Source: an uncultured Methylophilaceae bacterium | GTDB lineage: Bacteria; Pseudomonadota; Gammaproteobacteria; Burkholderiales; Methylophilaceae | Assembly: GCA_903953055.1 (NCBI GenBank) | Contig: CAJBIA010000125.1 | Coordinates: 1 to 33,056 of the forward strand | Length of the DNA: 33,056 nucleotides | Direction of reading: 5' to 3' | Shown: positions 26,232-33,056 of the stretch, one piece after another | Position numbering within the stretch: position 1 is the stretch's first letter | Layout of the letters: the number at the start of each line of letters is the position of its first letter | Program-made: the position numbers and the translations under genes | The notes under the pieces: model-generated | What the model was told of the DNA's origin: nothing | Databases searched by the model: none | What the model saw: the letters and a program-made list of their open reading frames with translations, nothing else

Positions 26232-26260
26232 ATTTTAACCTCTGTCACACTTTTAAGCAA
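26232..26260 (-). promoter_or_regulatory. Probable sigma-70 promoter of tRNA-Leu
   Basis: On the minus strand TTGCTT (26255-26260), a 17-base spacer and TAAAAT (26232-26237). It lies between the terminator at 26284-26311 and tRNA-Leu, which suggests that tRNA-Leu is transcribed on its own. Confidence 0.55.
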
Positions 26261-26283
26261 AATTAATTACCAAATCAAACAAA

Positions 26284-26311
26284 AAAAGACCTAGCAATCG
26301 CTAGGTCTTTT
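26284..26311 (-). terminator. Rho-independent terminator after tRNA-Cys
   Basis: A 12-bp perfect stem (26284-26295 with 26300-26311, core AAAGACCTAGC / GCTAGGTCTTT) and a four-base loop, followed on the minus strand by a U run. It lies five bases past the tRNA-Cys CCA. Confidence 0.92.
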
Positions 26312-26316
26312 AAATT

Positions 26317-26390
26317 TGGAGGCGCGATCCGGAGTCGAACCGGACTAAACGGCTTTGCAGGCCGCGGCATAACCGCTTTGCTATCGCGCC
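26317..26390 (-). tRNA. tRNA-Cys (anticodon GCA)
   Basis: A 74-nt tRNA with encoded CCA. Acceptor GGCGCGA, anticodon arm GCGGC-CTGCAAA-GCCGT (GCA), T arm GGTTCGACTCC, discriminator U73 (the main tRNA-Cys identity base). Middle member of the trio; equivalent of cysT. No strong promoter seen between it and the upstream terminator (a TATGAT lies about 12-17 bases ahead of the gene, with no good -35). Confidence 0.97.
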
Positions 26391-26425
26391 ATACCCTCAC
26401 GATCATAGACCGAGAGGTATAAGTT

Positions 26426-26459
26426 AAAAAAGGGAAAGCAGTTGAGCTTTCCCTTTTTT
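26426..26459 (-). terminator. Rho-independent terminator after tRNA-Gly
   Basis: A 14-bp perfect stem (26426-26439 with 26446-26459, core AAAAAAGGGAAAGC and its complement) and a six-base loop AGTTGA. The A run at its left end gives the U tract on the minus strand. Begins seven bases past the tRNA-Gly CCA. Confidence 0.92.
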
Positions 26460-26466
26460 AATTATT

Positions 26467-26542
26467 TGGAGCGGGAAACGAGTCTCGAACTCGCGACCTC
26501 AACCTTGGCAAGGTTGCGCTCTACCAACTGAGCTATTCCCGC
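26467..26542 (-). tRNA. tRNA-Gly (anticodon GCC)
   Basis: A 76-nt tRNA with encoded CCA. Acceptor GCGGGAA, D arm AGCTCAGTTGGTAGAGC, anticodon arm CAACC-TTGCCAA-GGTTG (GCC), T arm GAGTTCGAGACTC. First of the trio after pgsA; equivalent of glyW in E. coli. Confidence 0.97.
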
Positions 26543-26556
26543 GTAAAGAAGCGAGC

Positions 26557-26584
26557 ATTATAAGGGTTTTAAGACCTTCGTCAA
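26557..26584 (-). promoter_or_regulatory. Strong sigma-70 promoter of tRNA-Gly
   Basis: On the minus strand TTGACG (26579-26584), a 16-base spacer and a perfect TATAAT (26557-26562), followed by a GC-rich GCTCGC discriminator of the kind seen at stable-RNA promoters under stringent control. It lies in the short gap between pgsA and tRNA-Gly, so the tRNA does not depend on the uvrC-pgsA transcript. Confidence 0.82.
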
Positions 26585-26605
26585 GCCCAATATAAGGATA
26601 TATCG

Positions 26606-27178
26606 CTAGCTCTCATTGATGTTCATTTGAGGCCAAGCCGCCTTTAAATAGTAAGCCATTGACACCAATGTCAAAATTACCGCAATGTAAATTGATATTT
26701 GCCCAATCAATTTTGTACTAATTCCTAAGATTGGATCGAAATACAACAAAAAAAGTATCGCCACCATCTGAGCAACCGTTTTAATTTTACCTATCATCGC
26801 AACCGCTACGCTTCCACGCTCACCGACACCTGCCATCCATTCACGTAAAGCACTAATCGCAATCTCACGGCCGATAATAATGAAGGCTACAAATGCCCCC
26901 ACACGATTAAATTCCACCAGCATAATTAAAGCGGCTGCGACCATTAACTTATCAGCGACAGGATCTAAAAATGCCCCGAAAGCTGAGGTTTGATTAAGCT
27001 TGCGAGCAAAGTAGCCATCCAACCAATCGGTAATGGCAGCCAAACCAAAAATGGCCGTTGCAAGAACATTCGCAGAATGGGCTGATATCCAATGAGGTTG
27101 CGCATAAAAAATACTTACGAACACAGGAATAAGTACGATTCTTAACACCGTTAAACTGTTTGGCAAATTCCAAAACAT
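26606..27178 (-). CDS. pgsA: CDP-diacylglycerol--glycerol-3-phosphate 3-phosphatidyltransferase PgsA
   Basis: PgsA makes phosphatidylglycerol phosphate in the inner membrane, the committed step to phosphatidylglycerol and cardiolipin. The complete CDP-alcohol phosphotransferase motif D-x2-DG-x2-AR-x8-G-x3-D-x3-D is present: Asp51, Asp54, Gly55, Ala58, Arg59, Gly68, Asp72, Asp76. The 190 residues contain about six hydrophobic segments. The ATG overlaps the uvrC stop by one base (TAATG). Position after uvrC is the classic proteobacterial arrangement. Confidence 0.97.
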   Translation of the reverse strand: MFWNLPNSLTVLRIVLIPVFVSIFYAQPHWISAHSANVLATAIFGLAAITDWLDGYFARKLNQTSAFGAFLDPVADKLMVAAALIMLVEFNRVGAFVAFIIIGREIAISALREWMAGVGERGSVAVAMIGKIKTVAQMVAILFLLYFDPILGISTKLIGQISIYIAVILTLVSMAYYLKAAWPQMNINES

Positions 27179-28986
27179 TAATGAAACTCCTGATATATTT
27201 TTTCTGCCAACATTTGGCTAATGCCTTCCACCTTAGCTAGCTCATCTACACTAGCATTTTTAACGCCGTCTAATCCACCAAACCTGATCAATAAGCTTTT
27301 ACGGCGCTTTGCGCCGATCCCATCAATGTCCTCTAGTGATGAATGCATTCTTGCCTTACCACGCCTTGCACGGTGTCCCGTGATCGCGAATCGATGCGCC
27401 TCATCCCGAATCTGCTGAAGTAAGTGCAAGCCTATATGATCTTTGTTCAGCCCAACCGGCAATTCACGGTCTGGGAAAAACATCTGTTCCAAACCGGGCC
27501 GACGTTCTTCACCCTTGGCAATCCCAACCAAGAGGATATCAGCTAATCCAACTTCTTGCATAACCTCAACAGCCACCCCCAATTGACCCTTGCCACCATC
27601 AATAAAAATCAAGTCTGGGCGCTTGCCCTCGCCTGCAGCTACTTTTTTATAACGTCGAGTTAAAGCATCACGCATCGCAGCATAATCATCGCCTGGCGTA
27701 ATGCCGCTAATGTTATAGCGCCTGTATTCCGAGTTTTGCATCGCCCCTTTATCAAAGACCACACAAGAAGCGACGGTCGCCTCCCCCATCGTGTGGCTTA
27801 TATCAAAACATTCAATACGCTCAACGGAGTCCCCGATGTCCAATGCATCACGTAAAGCAATTAACCTTGCTTGCTGATTAGATTGCTGCGCAGATCGTTG
27901 TTGAAGGGCTAACTCCGCGTTAGCCTCTGCCATTTTCATCCAAACACGCTTATCGCTCGTGGGATTAATGTTGATACGCACCTTTCGGCCCACCTGCTGA
28001 GTAAACACCTCCTCTAGAGCGGAAGTTTCAATTGGCACGCCGACAATCACTAGGGGCGGCATATTTTGTGAAACATAATGCTGCTCCAAGAATGCCTGCA
28101 TGGTGTCTTCTAATTCAGCGCCATCTGCATTTTTAGGAAAGTAGCTCTTATCCCCCAAGTGCCTGCCACCCCTAATCATGACAAGATTCACACAATGCTG
28201 ACCCTCATTTGAAATACAGGCAATCACATCTGCATCGTTGACGGCAAAATCACTTACAAATTGCTTAACCTGCACTTGCCTTAGGCTTTGCATTCGATCA
28301 CGATACACCGCTGCCATTTCGAAGTCTTGAGCCTCTGCGGCGGTCATCATTTTCTCGCCTAGCTCATCAATCACCTGCTGCTCACGTCCTTGCAAAAACA
28401 TAGTGGCATGCCCTACGTCCCGACGATAATCTTCTTCACTAATCAAATTTACACACGGCCCAGTGCAGCGCTCAATTTGATACTGCAGACAAGGACGGGT
28501 TCTATTTGAGAAGACTGTATTTTCACATGTGCGCAACATGAATACTTTTTGCAGCAACTGAATGCTTTCACGCACAGCAACCGAATTGGGGAATGGGCCA
28601 AAATAGCTGTGACCTTTTCGTTGCGTGCCGCGATGAAAAGCCAACCTTGGAAACGTATCGCCGGTCAAAGAAATGTAGGGGTAAGTTTTATCATCGCGGA
28701 ACAGAACGTTGTAGCGCGGCATGAAACTTTTAATTAGATTATTTTCGAGGAGTAAAGCTTCTGCCTCAGAATGCGTAACGGTTGTCTCTATGTTAACAAT
28801 TTGGGATACCATCATCCGAGTGCGAGGACTGGGTAAATTTTTATTAAAGTAAGATGAGACCCGTTTTTTTAAATCTTTTGCCTTGCCAACGTAAATCACC
28901 TCATCGCTAGCGTTTTTCATGCGATAAACGCCTGGCAAATTAGGCAGGGTTTTTAATATCGGTTTAGGATTAAATAAATCATTCAT
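27178..28986 (-). CDS. uvrC: UvrABC excinuclease subunit C
   Basis: UvrC makes both incisions in nucleotide excision repair. The 602 residues carry an N-terminal GIY-YIG nuclease (LPGVYRMKNASDEVIYVGKAKDLKKR, about 17-43), the Cys cluster region (RPCLQYQIERCTGPC, about 163-178), a UVR motif that binds UvrB (AAEAQDFEMAAVYRDRM, around 212-228), an RNase H-like second nuclease with RIECFDISH and FIDGGKGQL, and C-terminal helix-hairpin-helix motifs. It follows the RIO kinase gene by 22 bp and overlaps pgsA by one base. Confidence 0.98.
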   Translation of the reverse strand: MNDLFNPKPILKTLPNLPGVYRMKNASDEVIYVGKAKDLKKRVSSYFNKNLPSPRTRMMVSQIVNIETTVTHSEAEALLLENNLIKSFMPRYNVLFRDDKTYPYISLTGDTFPRLAFHRGTQRKGHSYFGPFPNSVAVRESIQLLQKVFMLRTCENTVFSNRTRPCLQYQIERCTGPCVNLISEEDYRRDVGHATMFLQGREQQVIDELGEKMMTAAEAQDFEMAAVYRDRMQSLRQVQVKQFVSDFAVNDADVIACISNEGQHCVNLVMIRGGRHLGDKSYFPKNADGAELEDTMQAFLEQHYVSQNMPPLVIVGVPIETSALEEVFTQQVGRKVRININPTSDKRVWMKMAEANAELALQQRSAQQSNQQARLIALRDALDIGDSVERIECFDISHTMGEATVASCVVFDKGAMQNSEYRRYNISGITPGDDYAAMRDALTRRYKKVAAGEGKRPDLIFIDGGKGQLGVAVEVMQEVGLADILLVGIAKGEERRPGLEQMFFPDRELPVGLNKDHIGLHLLQQIRDEAHRFAITGHRARRGKARMHSSLEDIDGIGAKRRKSLLIRFGGLDGVKNASVDELAKVEGISQMLAEKIYQEFH

Positions 28987-29008
28987 GAAAAATGTTAAAT
29001 ACTTAAGC

Positions 29009-29863
29009 TCACTTAATCCCTAATTCTGCTAAGCGCAAGCGCTTCGCTTCTTCTTCCTTACGAACATCATCAATCACGCGCATCACCGTCTTCAAGTCTA
29101 CCGCCTTTTTAGTTTCCTGAAAGTGGCCGTTCAAAGGCCTTTCAACAGTGAGATTGCCATGAGAAAATAAATGCCAAATCTCTTTTGCGTATTGCGTAGT
29201 CAGTAATTCAGTCGCAAAACGGCCAAAATAATCTCTTAAGTTATTCACATCCCGCTCAAGCATTGATTCTGCATGATTATTGCCCGCCGCATCTACTGCC
29301 TGAGGTAAGTCAATAATCACAGGGCCGTCACTAGAAAGCAAGATATTAAACTCTGATAAGTCGCCATGAATAATCCCGGCGCACAGCATACGCACCACTT
29401 CTCGCAACAGGATCTGATGGCACTTACGGGCATCTTCCGCCGAGAATGCAATATCGTTAAGTCTTGGCGCGGCATTTCCATTTTCATCCACCACCAACTC
29501 CATCAACAAAACACCCTCGTAAAAATTGTAAGGTTTTGGAACACGTACACCTGCCGCGGCCAACCGATACAAGGCATCCACCTCGGCGCTTTGCCAAGCC
29601 TGCTCTTGGAGCTTACGTCCGTACTTAGATCCTTTTTCCATGGCGCGGGCTTGTCGACTATTCTTAGTCTTGCGCCCTTCTGTATAGTCCACACTTTGTC
29701 TAAAACTACGCTGATTTGCCTCTTTGTAGACTTTAGCGCATCGCACATCATCGCCGCAGCGAACGACATATACAGTCGCCTCCTTACCGCTCATGAGTTG
29801 GCGCACCACATCATCGACCAGGCCATCTTCAACAAGCGGTTGCAGTCTTGCGGGTATTTTCAT
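29009..29863 (-). CDS. RIO1-family serine/threonine kinase
   Basis: A 284-residue atypical protein kinase. The glycine-poor P-loop is SGKEATVYVV (25-34), the ATP lysine Lys44 in CAKVYK, the catalytic loop HGDLSEFN with Asp168, and the metal-binding Asp185 in IIDLPQAV, the last two being RIO hallmarks. The RIO1-specific flexible insert lies around 48-85. Bacterial RIO1 proteins have unclear targets; archaeal and eukaryotic ones act in small-subunit maturation. Six bp after the tautomerase gene and 22 bp before uvrC. Confidence 0.93.
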   Translation of the reverse strand: MKIPARLQPLVEDGLVDDVVRQLMSGKEATVYVVRCGDDVRCAKVYKEANQRSFRQSVDYTEGRKTKNSRQARAMEKGSKYGRKLQEQAWQSAEVDALYRLAAAGVRVPKPYNFYEGVLLMELVVDENGNAAPRLNDIAFSAEDARKCHQILLREVVRMLCAGIIHGDLSEFNILLSSDGPVIIDLPQAVDAAGNNHAESMLERDVNNLRDYFGRFATELLTTQYAKEIWHLFSHGNLTVERPLNGHFQETKKAVDLKTVMRVIDDVRKEEEAKRLRLAELGIK

Positions 29864-29869
29864 GAAGAT

Positions 29870-30052
29870 TCACTCATCTAAAAGTTTACCTGCAATCGCC
29901 CAGTCCTCATAAGCCACCTCATCAAAGGTAATATAGGTATAACTTGCTGGTTTTTTAGCAATACGTTGCATCGTCTCTGTGACTTCTTTCGCGATTTCTG
30001 CTTTTTGTTCGCGTGTTAGCGATCCTGCATGTTTAATATTGATATAAGGCAT
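29870..30052 (-). CDS. 4-oxalocrotonate tautomerase-family small protein
   Basis: A 60-residue protein that begins MPYINIKHAG; after Met removal Pro-1 would be the catalytic base. Length and the closing pattern ITFDEVAYEDWAIAGKLL match the 4-OT family (PF01361). No aromatic-degradation genes are nearby, so the substrate is unknown. Strong ribosome-binding site (AAAGGGGAG). It sits between the UDG gene (12 bp) and the RIO kinase gene (6 bp), in one apparent operon. Confidence 0.92.
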   Translation of the reverse strand: MPYINIKHAGSLTREQKAEIAKEVTETMQRIAKKPASYTYITFDEVAYEDWAIAGKLLDE

Positions 30053-30064
30053 GACACTCCCCTT

Positions 30065-30691
30065 TCATAATTCAGATTTGATCGATGCAAACACATCCTG
30101 AAACATCGCTTCAGTCAAACGTTTGGTTTGCGTATTGTAACGACTGCAATGGTAACTATCATAAATCACACGACCATTCGACAAAGTATGACGCGCAGCA
30201 TGGCCAAACTTATAAGCACTGACCTTCAATCCATAAGCTTTTAGGACCGCCGTATGTGCCACGTTTCCTAAGGCTAAAATAATACAACGCTCTGGCAGTC
30301 CAGAAAGTTCAGAGGCTAAGTACCCGTTACAGGTGTTAATTTCTTCTGGATTCGGTTTATTATCAGGCGGCAGACATTTAACTGCATTCGTAATTCGGCA
30401 GTCCAGGAGCTTTAATCCATCATCGATAGAAGTCGAAACTGGCGCACTTGCAAAGCCAAACTTATTTAAAGTTTCGTAGAGCAAGATCCCTGCATAATCC
30501 CCCGTAAATGGACGGCCAGTTTTATTAGCACCATGCATCCCTGGCGCCAGCCCGACAATTAATAATTTGGGCTCTGAGACACCAAATGCCGGAACAGGCC
30601 GTGCAAAATACGTCGGCTCTTTATGCTTAACCTCATCCAGAAAATTAGCCAATCTTGGACATAAACGGCAATCAATATCAAAACTTTGCAT
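30065..30691 (-). CDS. Uracil-DNA glycosylase, family 5-like (UDGb), iron-sulfur type
   Basis: A 208-residue DNA glycosylase that should remove uracil, and perhaps hypoxanthine or xanthine, from DNA. Motif 1 is GLAPGMHGANKTGRPFTGD (47-65), typical of UDGb, and the C-terminal motif is YHCSRYNTQTKRLT (180-193). Four cysteines (Cys8, Cys11, Cys106, Cys121) are placed to hold a 4Fe-4S cluster, as in family 4/5 enzymes. First gene of the operon leading to uvrC, joining base-excision and nucleotide-excision repair. Family 4 versus 5 is judged from motifs only. Confidence 0.9.
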   Translation of the reverse strand: MQSFDIDCRLCPRLANFLDEVKHKEPTYFARPVPAFGVSEPKLLIVGLAPGMHGANKTGRPFTGDYAGILLYETLNKFGFASAPVSTSIDDGLKLLDCRITNAVKCLPPDNKPNPEEINTCNGYLASELSGLPERCIILALGNVAHTAVLKAYGLKVSAYKFGHAARHTLSNGRVIYDSYHCSRYNTQTKRLTEAMFQDVFASIKSEL

Positions 30692-30800
30692 AATTCAAAT
30701 GGGTAATATTCAGAATGATGTTTTACAAGCCTACATGCTAGCCCATAGACAACAAAAAAGCAGTCGTTTTAAGTACTTTTTAGTCTTGCTCACAAAGCGC

Positions 30801-30828
30801 ATTAGCCATTAACGCTATAATGGCTAAT
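30801..30828. promoter_or_regulatory. 10-bp dyad overlapping a TATAAT box in the rlmJ/UDG divergent gap (possible operator)
   Basis: ATTAGCCATT (30801-30810) and AATGGCTAAT (30819-30828) form a perfect inverted repeat with an 8-base centre. A perfect TATAAT (30816-30821, plus strand) overlaps the right arm, so a bound protein would block the rlmJ promoter. No good -35 is present at 16-18 bases. The right arm ends 22 bases before the rlmJ ATG. Confidence 0.55.
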
Positions 30829-30850
30829 TCATCCACACTTGACACATCTA

Positions 30851-31711
30851 ATGCTTAGTTACCGCCACGCCTTCCACGCAGGCAACCATGCTGACGTCCT
30901 CAAACATTTTGTGTTGATGCAAGTCATCGACCATGCCGCACAAAAAGACAAACCTTTTTGGTATATCGACACCCATGCCGGCGCTGGTCAATATTCATTA
31001 GAAACCGGCTATGCAACCCAAAATGCTGAGTATGAATCAGGCATCGCTAAGCTTTGGAATGCAAACGACCTGCCGCAGCCGCTCTTGAATTACGTTGGCT
31101 TTATTAAGCGCCTGAATCAGCCTTCAGGCCCTAAAACTGCCAAGTTAAAAATGTATCCCGGCTCCCCTTTGTGCGCACAAGCATTATTAAGGGCCGATGA
31201 CCGTATGCGATTATTCGAGCTACATCCAAGCGATTTCGATATTTTGCTAGAAAACTTTAAGGGTCATCAACGCACAGTCAAAGTCGACATGAGCAACGGT
31301 TTTGCTGGCATTAAAGCAATCTTGCCACCACCCACTCGCCGCGCAGTCATATTGATCGATCCGCCTTACGAAGAAAAACAGGATTATCAACGCGTGGTGG
31401 ATATGATTAAAGATAGTCTACAACGCTTTGCAACGGGCACTTATATGGTCTGGTACCCATTATTAATGCGTCCAGAACCAACTCAAATGGTCGATAAATT
31501 AAAACGTCTTAATTTAAAAAATTGGATGAATGTAAGTTTGACAGTTCAAGAACCTTCAATTGAAGGGTTTGGTATGTATGGAAGTGGCTTGTTTATCATC
31601 AATCCCCCATGGACATTGCCTAATACATTGCAAGACGTCATGCCCTATTTAACCGAAAAACTTGCTGTAGACCATGATGCAAGCTTCGAAATAGACAGCC
31701 ATCTCAGCTAA
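30851..31711 (+). CDS. rlmJ: 23S rRNA (adenine-2030-N6)-methyltransferase RlmJ
   Basis: RlmJ methylates A2030 in 23S rRNA. The family opening MLSYRHAFHAGNHADVLKH fixes the start at the ATG at 30851 (286 residues); an in-frame TTG at 30839 would add four residues and is unlikely. SAM-binding DTHAGAGQY is at 40-48 and the catalytic DPPYE begins at Asp170. The ribosome-binding site is poor. The TAA stop overlaps the stop of the opposing DUF2914 gene. Confidence 0.95.
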   Translation: MLSYRHAFHAGNHADVLKHFVLMQVIDHAAQKDKPFWYIDTHAGAGQYSLETGYATQNAEYESGIAKLWNANDLPQPLLNYVGFIKRLNQPSGPKTAKLKMYPGSPLCAQALLRADDRMRLFELHPSDFDILLENFKGHQRTVKVDMSNGFAGIKAILPPPTRRAVILIDPPYEEKQDYQRVVDMIKDSLQRFATGTYMVWYPLLMRPEPTQMVDKLKRLNLKNWMNVSLTVQEPSIEGFGMYGSGLFIINPPWTLPNTLQDVMPYLTEKLAVDHDASFEIDSHLS

Positions 31712-32793
31712 AGACGCCGCAGTTCCAAATGCGTATCTGAGAGTGGCTCTGTATATAGCGTGAAGTTGTACACAGTTAACGTGCGCCCATCCTCCGTTTC
31801 CACTTTGACACGCCATTCCCCTGATTGAATATTTTGTTTATAGGTATAGCCTCGGAATCCCCCTTGCCTTCCCCCAGACAAACCGAATCCAATTCTTGAT
31901 ACCGCCTGCCAACCGTACTTTTTATCGAAGTGTTCCCAGCGATGATAAAGATCCGCACTAATTCCACGTGGCGCAAATACAGAAGAAACACAATAAACCC
32001 TCTCTCCAGCAGGCACATGAAGTTCGTTAAAAAGTAGACGCCATGGCTTGTACCAAGGGGATTTTTCTATAGAGATCAGCATCTCACCATTATTTTTTTC
32101 AAGGTTCAGACCAAGCTGCATATCGCGCTCAACCAAAGGAACGGGGGGTACAAAATCAAACAAATAAGCAAGGCTCAGAACACCCGCAATCACCCACACC
32201 GGCCAAGCCCGCCCAGGACAGCCGGGCGTTTTTTTACGAAGATAATGGGTGAAGGCAGCTCCAGCAAGCGTGCTCAGATAAAACCAAACAGGGAGAATAC
32301 TCCCTAACATAAACGGCAGTAGGAAATTTAATACTAAGATGGCACAAAGACCAAACAAAGCCCAAGTGAGGGTGAAGCGATGATAATGATGGTCAATATA
32401 TTCATTGGCAACGAGCAAAAATCCCAAACCTAAAGACCAGAGTAGCGCTAGAAAGTGGTTGGAGCTCTTGAAATACAAAATGAACAGGGCACTAAATAAA
32501 CTACCAAATAGAAATTGCAGAATAAAGAGTGGGGCTTTTTTTTGCCACTCAGGCCTAATGGATGCCTCTAAGCGCTCCATCTCCGTCATCAATAAATGTG
32601 CGTTGGTTCTATGCCCCATCCAATAAAGAATCAAACCACATGCAAGCAGATAGGCGCCAAGAAGCCATAAGTCGGAGGGGTTGATTTGACGGCCTATAGT
32701 CAGCGCATCCCAAAAGAAACCACCAAAGAAGGCAATGACAGGGATAAGGTTCTTCAAGCTCAAAGTTAAATCAAGCTTAAAGAACCGCATCAT
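31708..32793 (-). CDS. Membrane protein with C-terminal DUF2914-like domain
   Basis: The preferred start is the ATG at 32793 (361 residues), seven bases after the acnB stop; a second ATG follows directly, and an upstream TTG at 32817 would overlap acnB. About seven hydrophobic segments fill residues 15-215 (for example LIPVIAFFGGFFWDALTI, LLGAYLLACGLILYWMG and VWVIAGVLSLAYLF). A soluble region of about 130 residues follows, resembling DUF2914: VYCVSSVFAPRGI, LYHRWEHFDKKYG, GFRGYTYK and GEWRVKVETEDGR. Function unknown. Ends four bases inside rlmJ on the opposite strand. Confidence 0.8.
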   Translation of the reverse strand: MMRFFKLDLTLSLKNLIPVIAFFGGFFWDALTIGRQINPSDLWLLGAYLLACGLILYWMGHRTNAHLLMTEMERLEASIRPEWQKKAPLFILQFLFGSLFSALFILYFKSSNHFLALLWSLGLGFLLVANEYIDHHYHRFTLTWALFGLCAILVLNFLLPFMLGSILPVWFYLSTLAGAAFTHYLRKKTPGCPGRAWPVWVIAGVLSLAYLFDFVPPVPLVERDMQLGLNLEKNNGEMLISIEKSPWYKPWRLLFNELHVPAGERVYCVSSVFAPRGISADLYHRWEHFDKKYGWQAVSRIGFGLSGGRQGGFRGYTYKQNIQSGEWRVKVETEDGRTLTVYNFTLYTEPLSDTHLELRRL

Positions 32794-32800
32794 GAATTGG

Positions 32801-33056
32801 CTAAGAAACTTGAGCAATGCCGATCACTTTTTGGGCCTGGTACTCCGGCATCAAATTAAAGTTGAGATACTGGTAGATGGAGGCATGGTGTTCACTGATG
32901 GTATCGCCAACGATCTGGAGGTACTCAAGCGTGGTTGGTAAGCGTCCGAGTTTGGCGCAGACCGCAGCAAGCTCAGCAGAACCGAGATACACCCGCGCAT
33001 CTTTACCCATGCGGTTATCAAAGTTTCTTGTTGAGGTTGAGAAGACGGTCGCTTTG
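32801..33056 (-). CDS. acnB: Aconitate hydratase B (AcnB), C-terminal fragment
   Basis: The frame entering from the window edge reads VFSTSTRNFDNRMGKDARVY, then LGSAELAAVCAKLGRLPT and YQYLNFNLMPEYQ, which is the C-terminus of AcnB, the TCA-cycle citrate/isocitrate isomerase. STSTRNF is the conserved segment just after the iron-sulfur cysteines, which lie outside the window. About 85 residues are present, ending at TAG 32801-32803. The following membrane-protein gene begins seven bases later. Confidence 0.93.
   Translation of the reverse strand, partial: KATVFSTSTRNFDNRMGKDARVYLGSAELAAVCAKLGRLPTTLEYLQIVGDTISEHHASIYQYLNFNLMPEYQAQKVIGIAQVS

Noticed and set aside
26600-30691. A toxin-antitoxin or defence role for the RIO kinase and tautomerase genes
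   Set aside because: Both are ordinary housekeeping-size family members with intact catalytic residues, and no antitoxin-like, nuclease or mobile gene accompanies them.
30700-30812. Small plus-strand ORF (MGNIQNDVLQAYMLAHRQ...) upstream of rlmJ
   Set aside because: No Shine-Dalgarno, overlaps likely promoter DNA, and its frame simply continues an antisense frame of the UDG gene.

Overview
The window is bacterial chromosome, mostly housekeeping genes, with short intergenic gaps and a GC content I estimate by eye at about 45-47%. Gene content and protein style (tig-clpP-clpX-lon, RlmL, RlmJ, AcnB, RIO1-type kinase, HrpA, a HAF-repeat protein with a PEP-CTERM-like tail) point to a betaproteobacterium. 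A Methylophilaceae/Methylotenera-like methylotroph is my best guess. That placement is inference from general resemblance; no methylotrophy gene lies in the window. All genes look intact except the two cut by the window ends: lon (C-terminus missing) and acnB (N-terminus missing). I see no insertion sequence, prophage, CRISPR array or plasmid gene.

Layout. (1) 1-5.5 kb, minus strand: the proteostasis cluster tig > clpP > clpX > lon, with an apparent heat-shock (sigma-32-like) promoter in the clpX-lon gap. (2) 5.76-6.3 kb: tpx on the plus strand, ending at a perfect 32-bp palindromic terminator shared with the opposing operon. (3) 6.3-10.6 kb, minus: a tight four-gene operon, RNase II-family nuclease > spermidine-synthase-like protein > rlmL > MazG-like pyrophosphohydrolase. 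(4) 10.7-16.6 kb: a CobW-family GTPase gene (+) converging on hrpA, which follows a class I methyltransferase gene (both minus). (5) 16.8-18.4 kb: ylqF/rbgA (+) converging on a small unknown gene and a stand-alone MEKHLA-domain gene (minus). (6) 18.5-22.5 kb: rep and uup in tandem (+). (7) 22.5-26 kb: the only accessory-looking stretch, with a HAF-repeat protein carrying a PEP-CTERM-like tail, tRNA-Arg(CCU), two unrecognised lipoproteins and a Skp/OmpH-like periplasmic protein. (8) 26.1-30.7 kb, minus: a DNA-repair/lipid operon, family-5-like uracil-DNA glycosylase > small tautomerase > RIO kinase > uvrC > pgsA, followed by tRNA-Gly(GCC), tRNA-Cys(GCA) and tRNA-Leu(UAA). This is the same uvrC-pgsA-glyW-cysT-leuZ order known in E. 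coli. (9) 30.85-33.06 kb: rlmJ (+), then a DUF2914-type membrane protein and the end of acnB (minus).

How the genes relate. Trigger factor, ClpXP and Lon form one protein folding and degradation set. RNA metabolism is strongly represented (RNase II family, RlmL, RlmJ, HrpA, YlqF), as is DNA repair and replication (UvrC, UDG, Rep). I find no convincing new multi-gene system. The best leads are the two-lipoprotein plus Skp-like patch, the dyad over the rlmJ -10 box in the rlmJ/UDG divergent gap, the HAF gene with four tandem in-frame ATGs, and the tRNA trio split by terminators.

No stretch longer than about 300 bases lacks a gene. The longest gaps are 5526-5759 (tig/tpx promoters), 16586-16762 (inverted repeat), 25923-26093 (a weak hairpin, otherwise nothing seen) and 30692-30850 (dyad).
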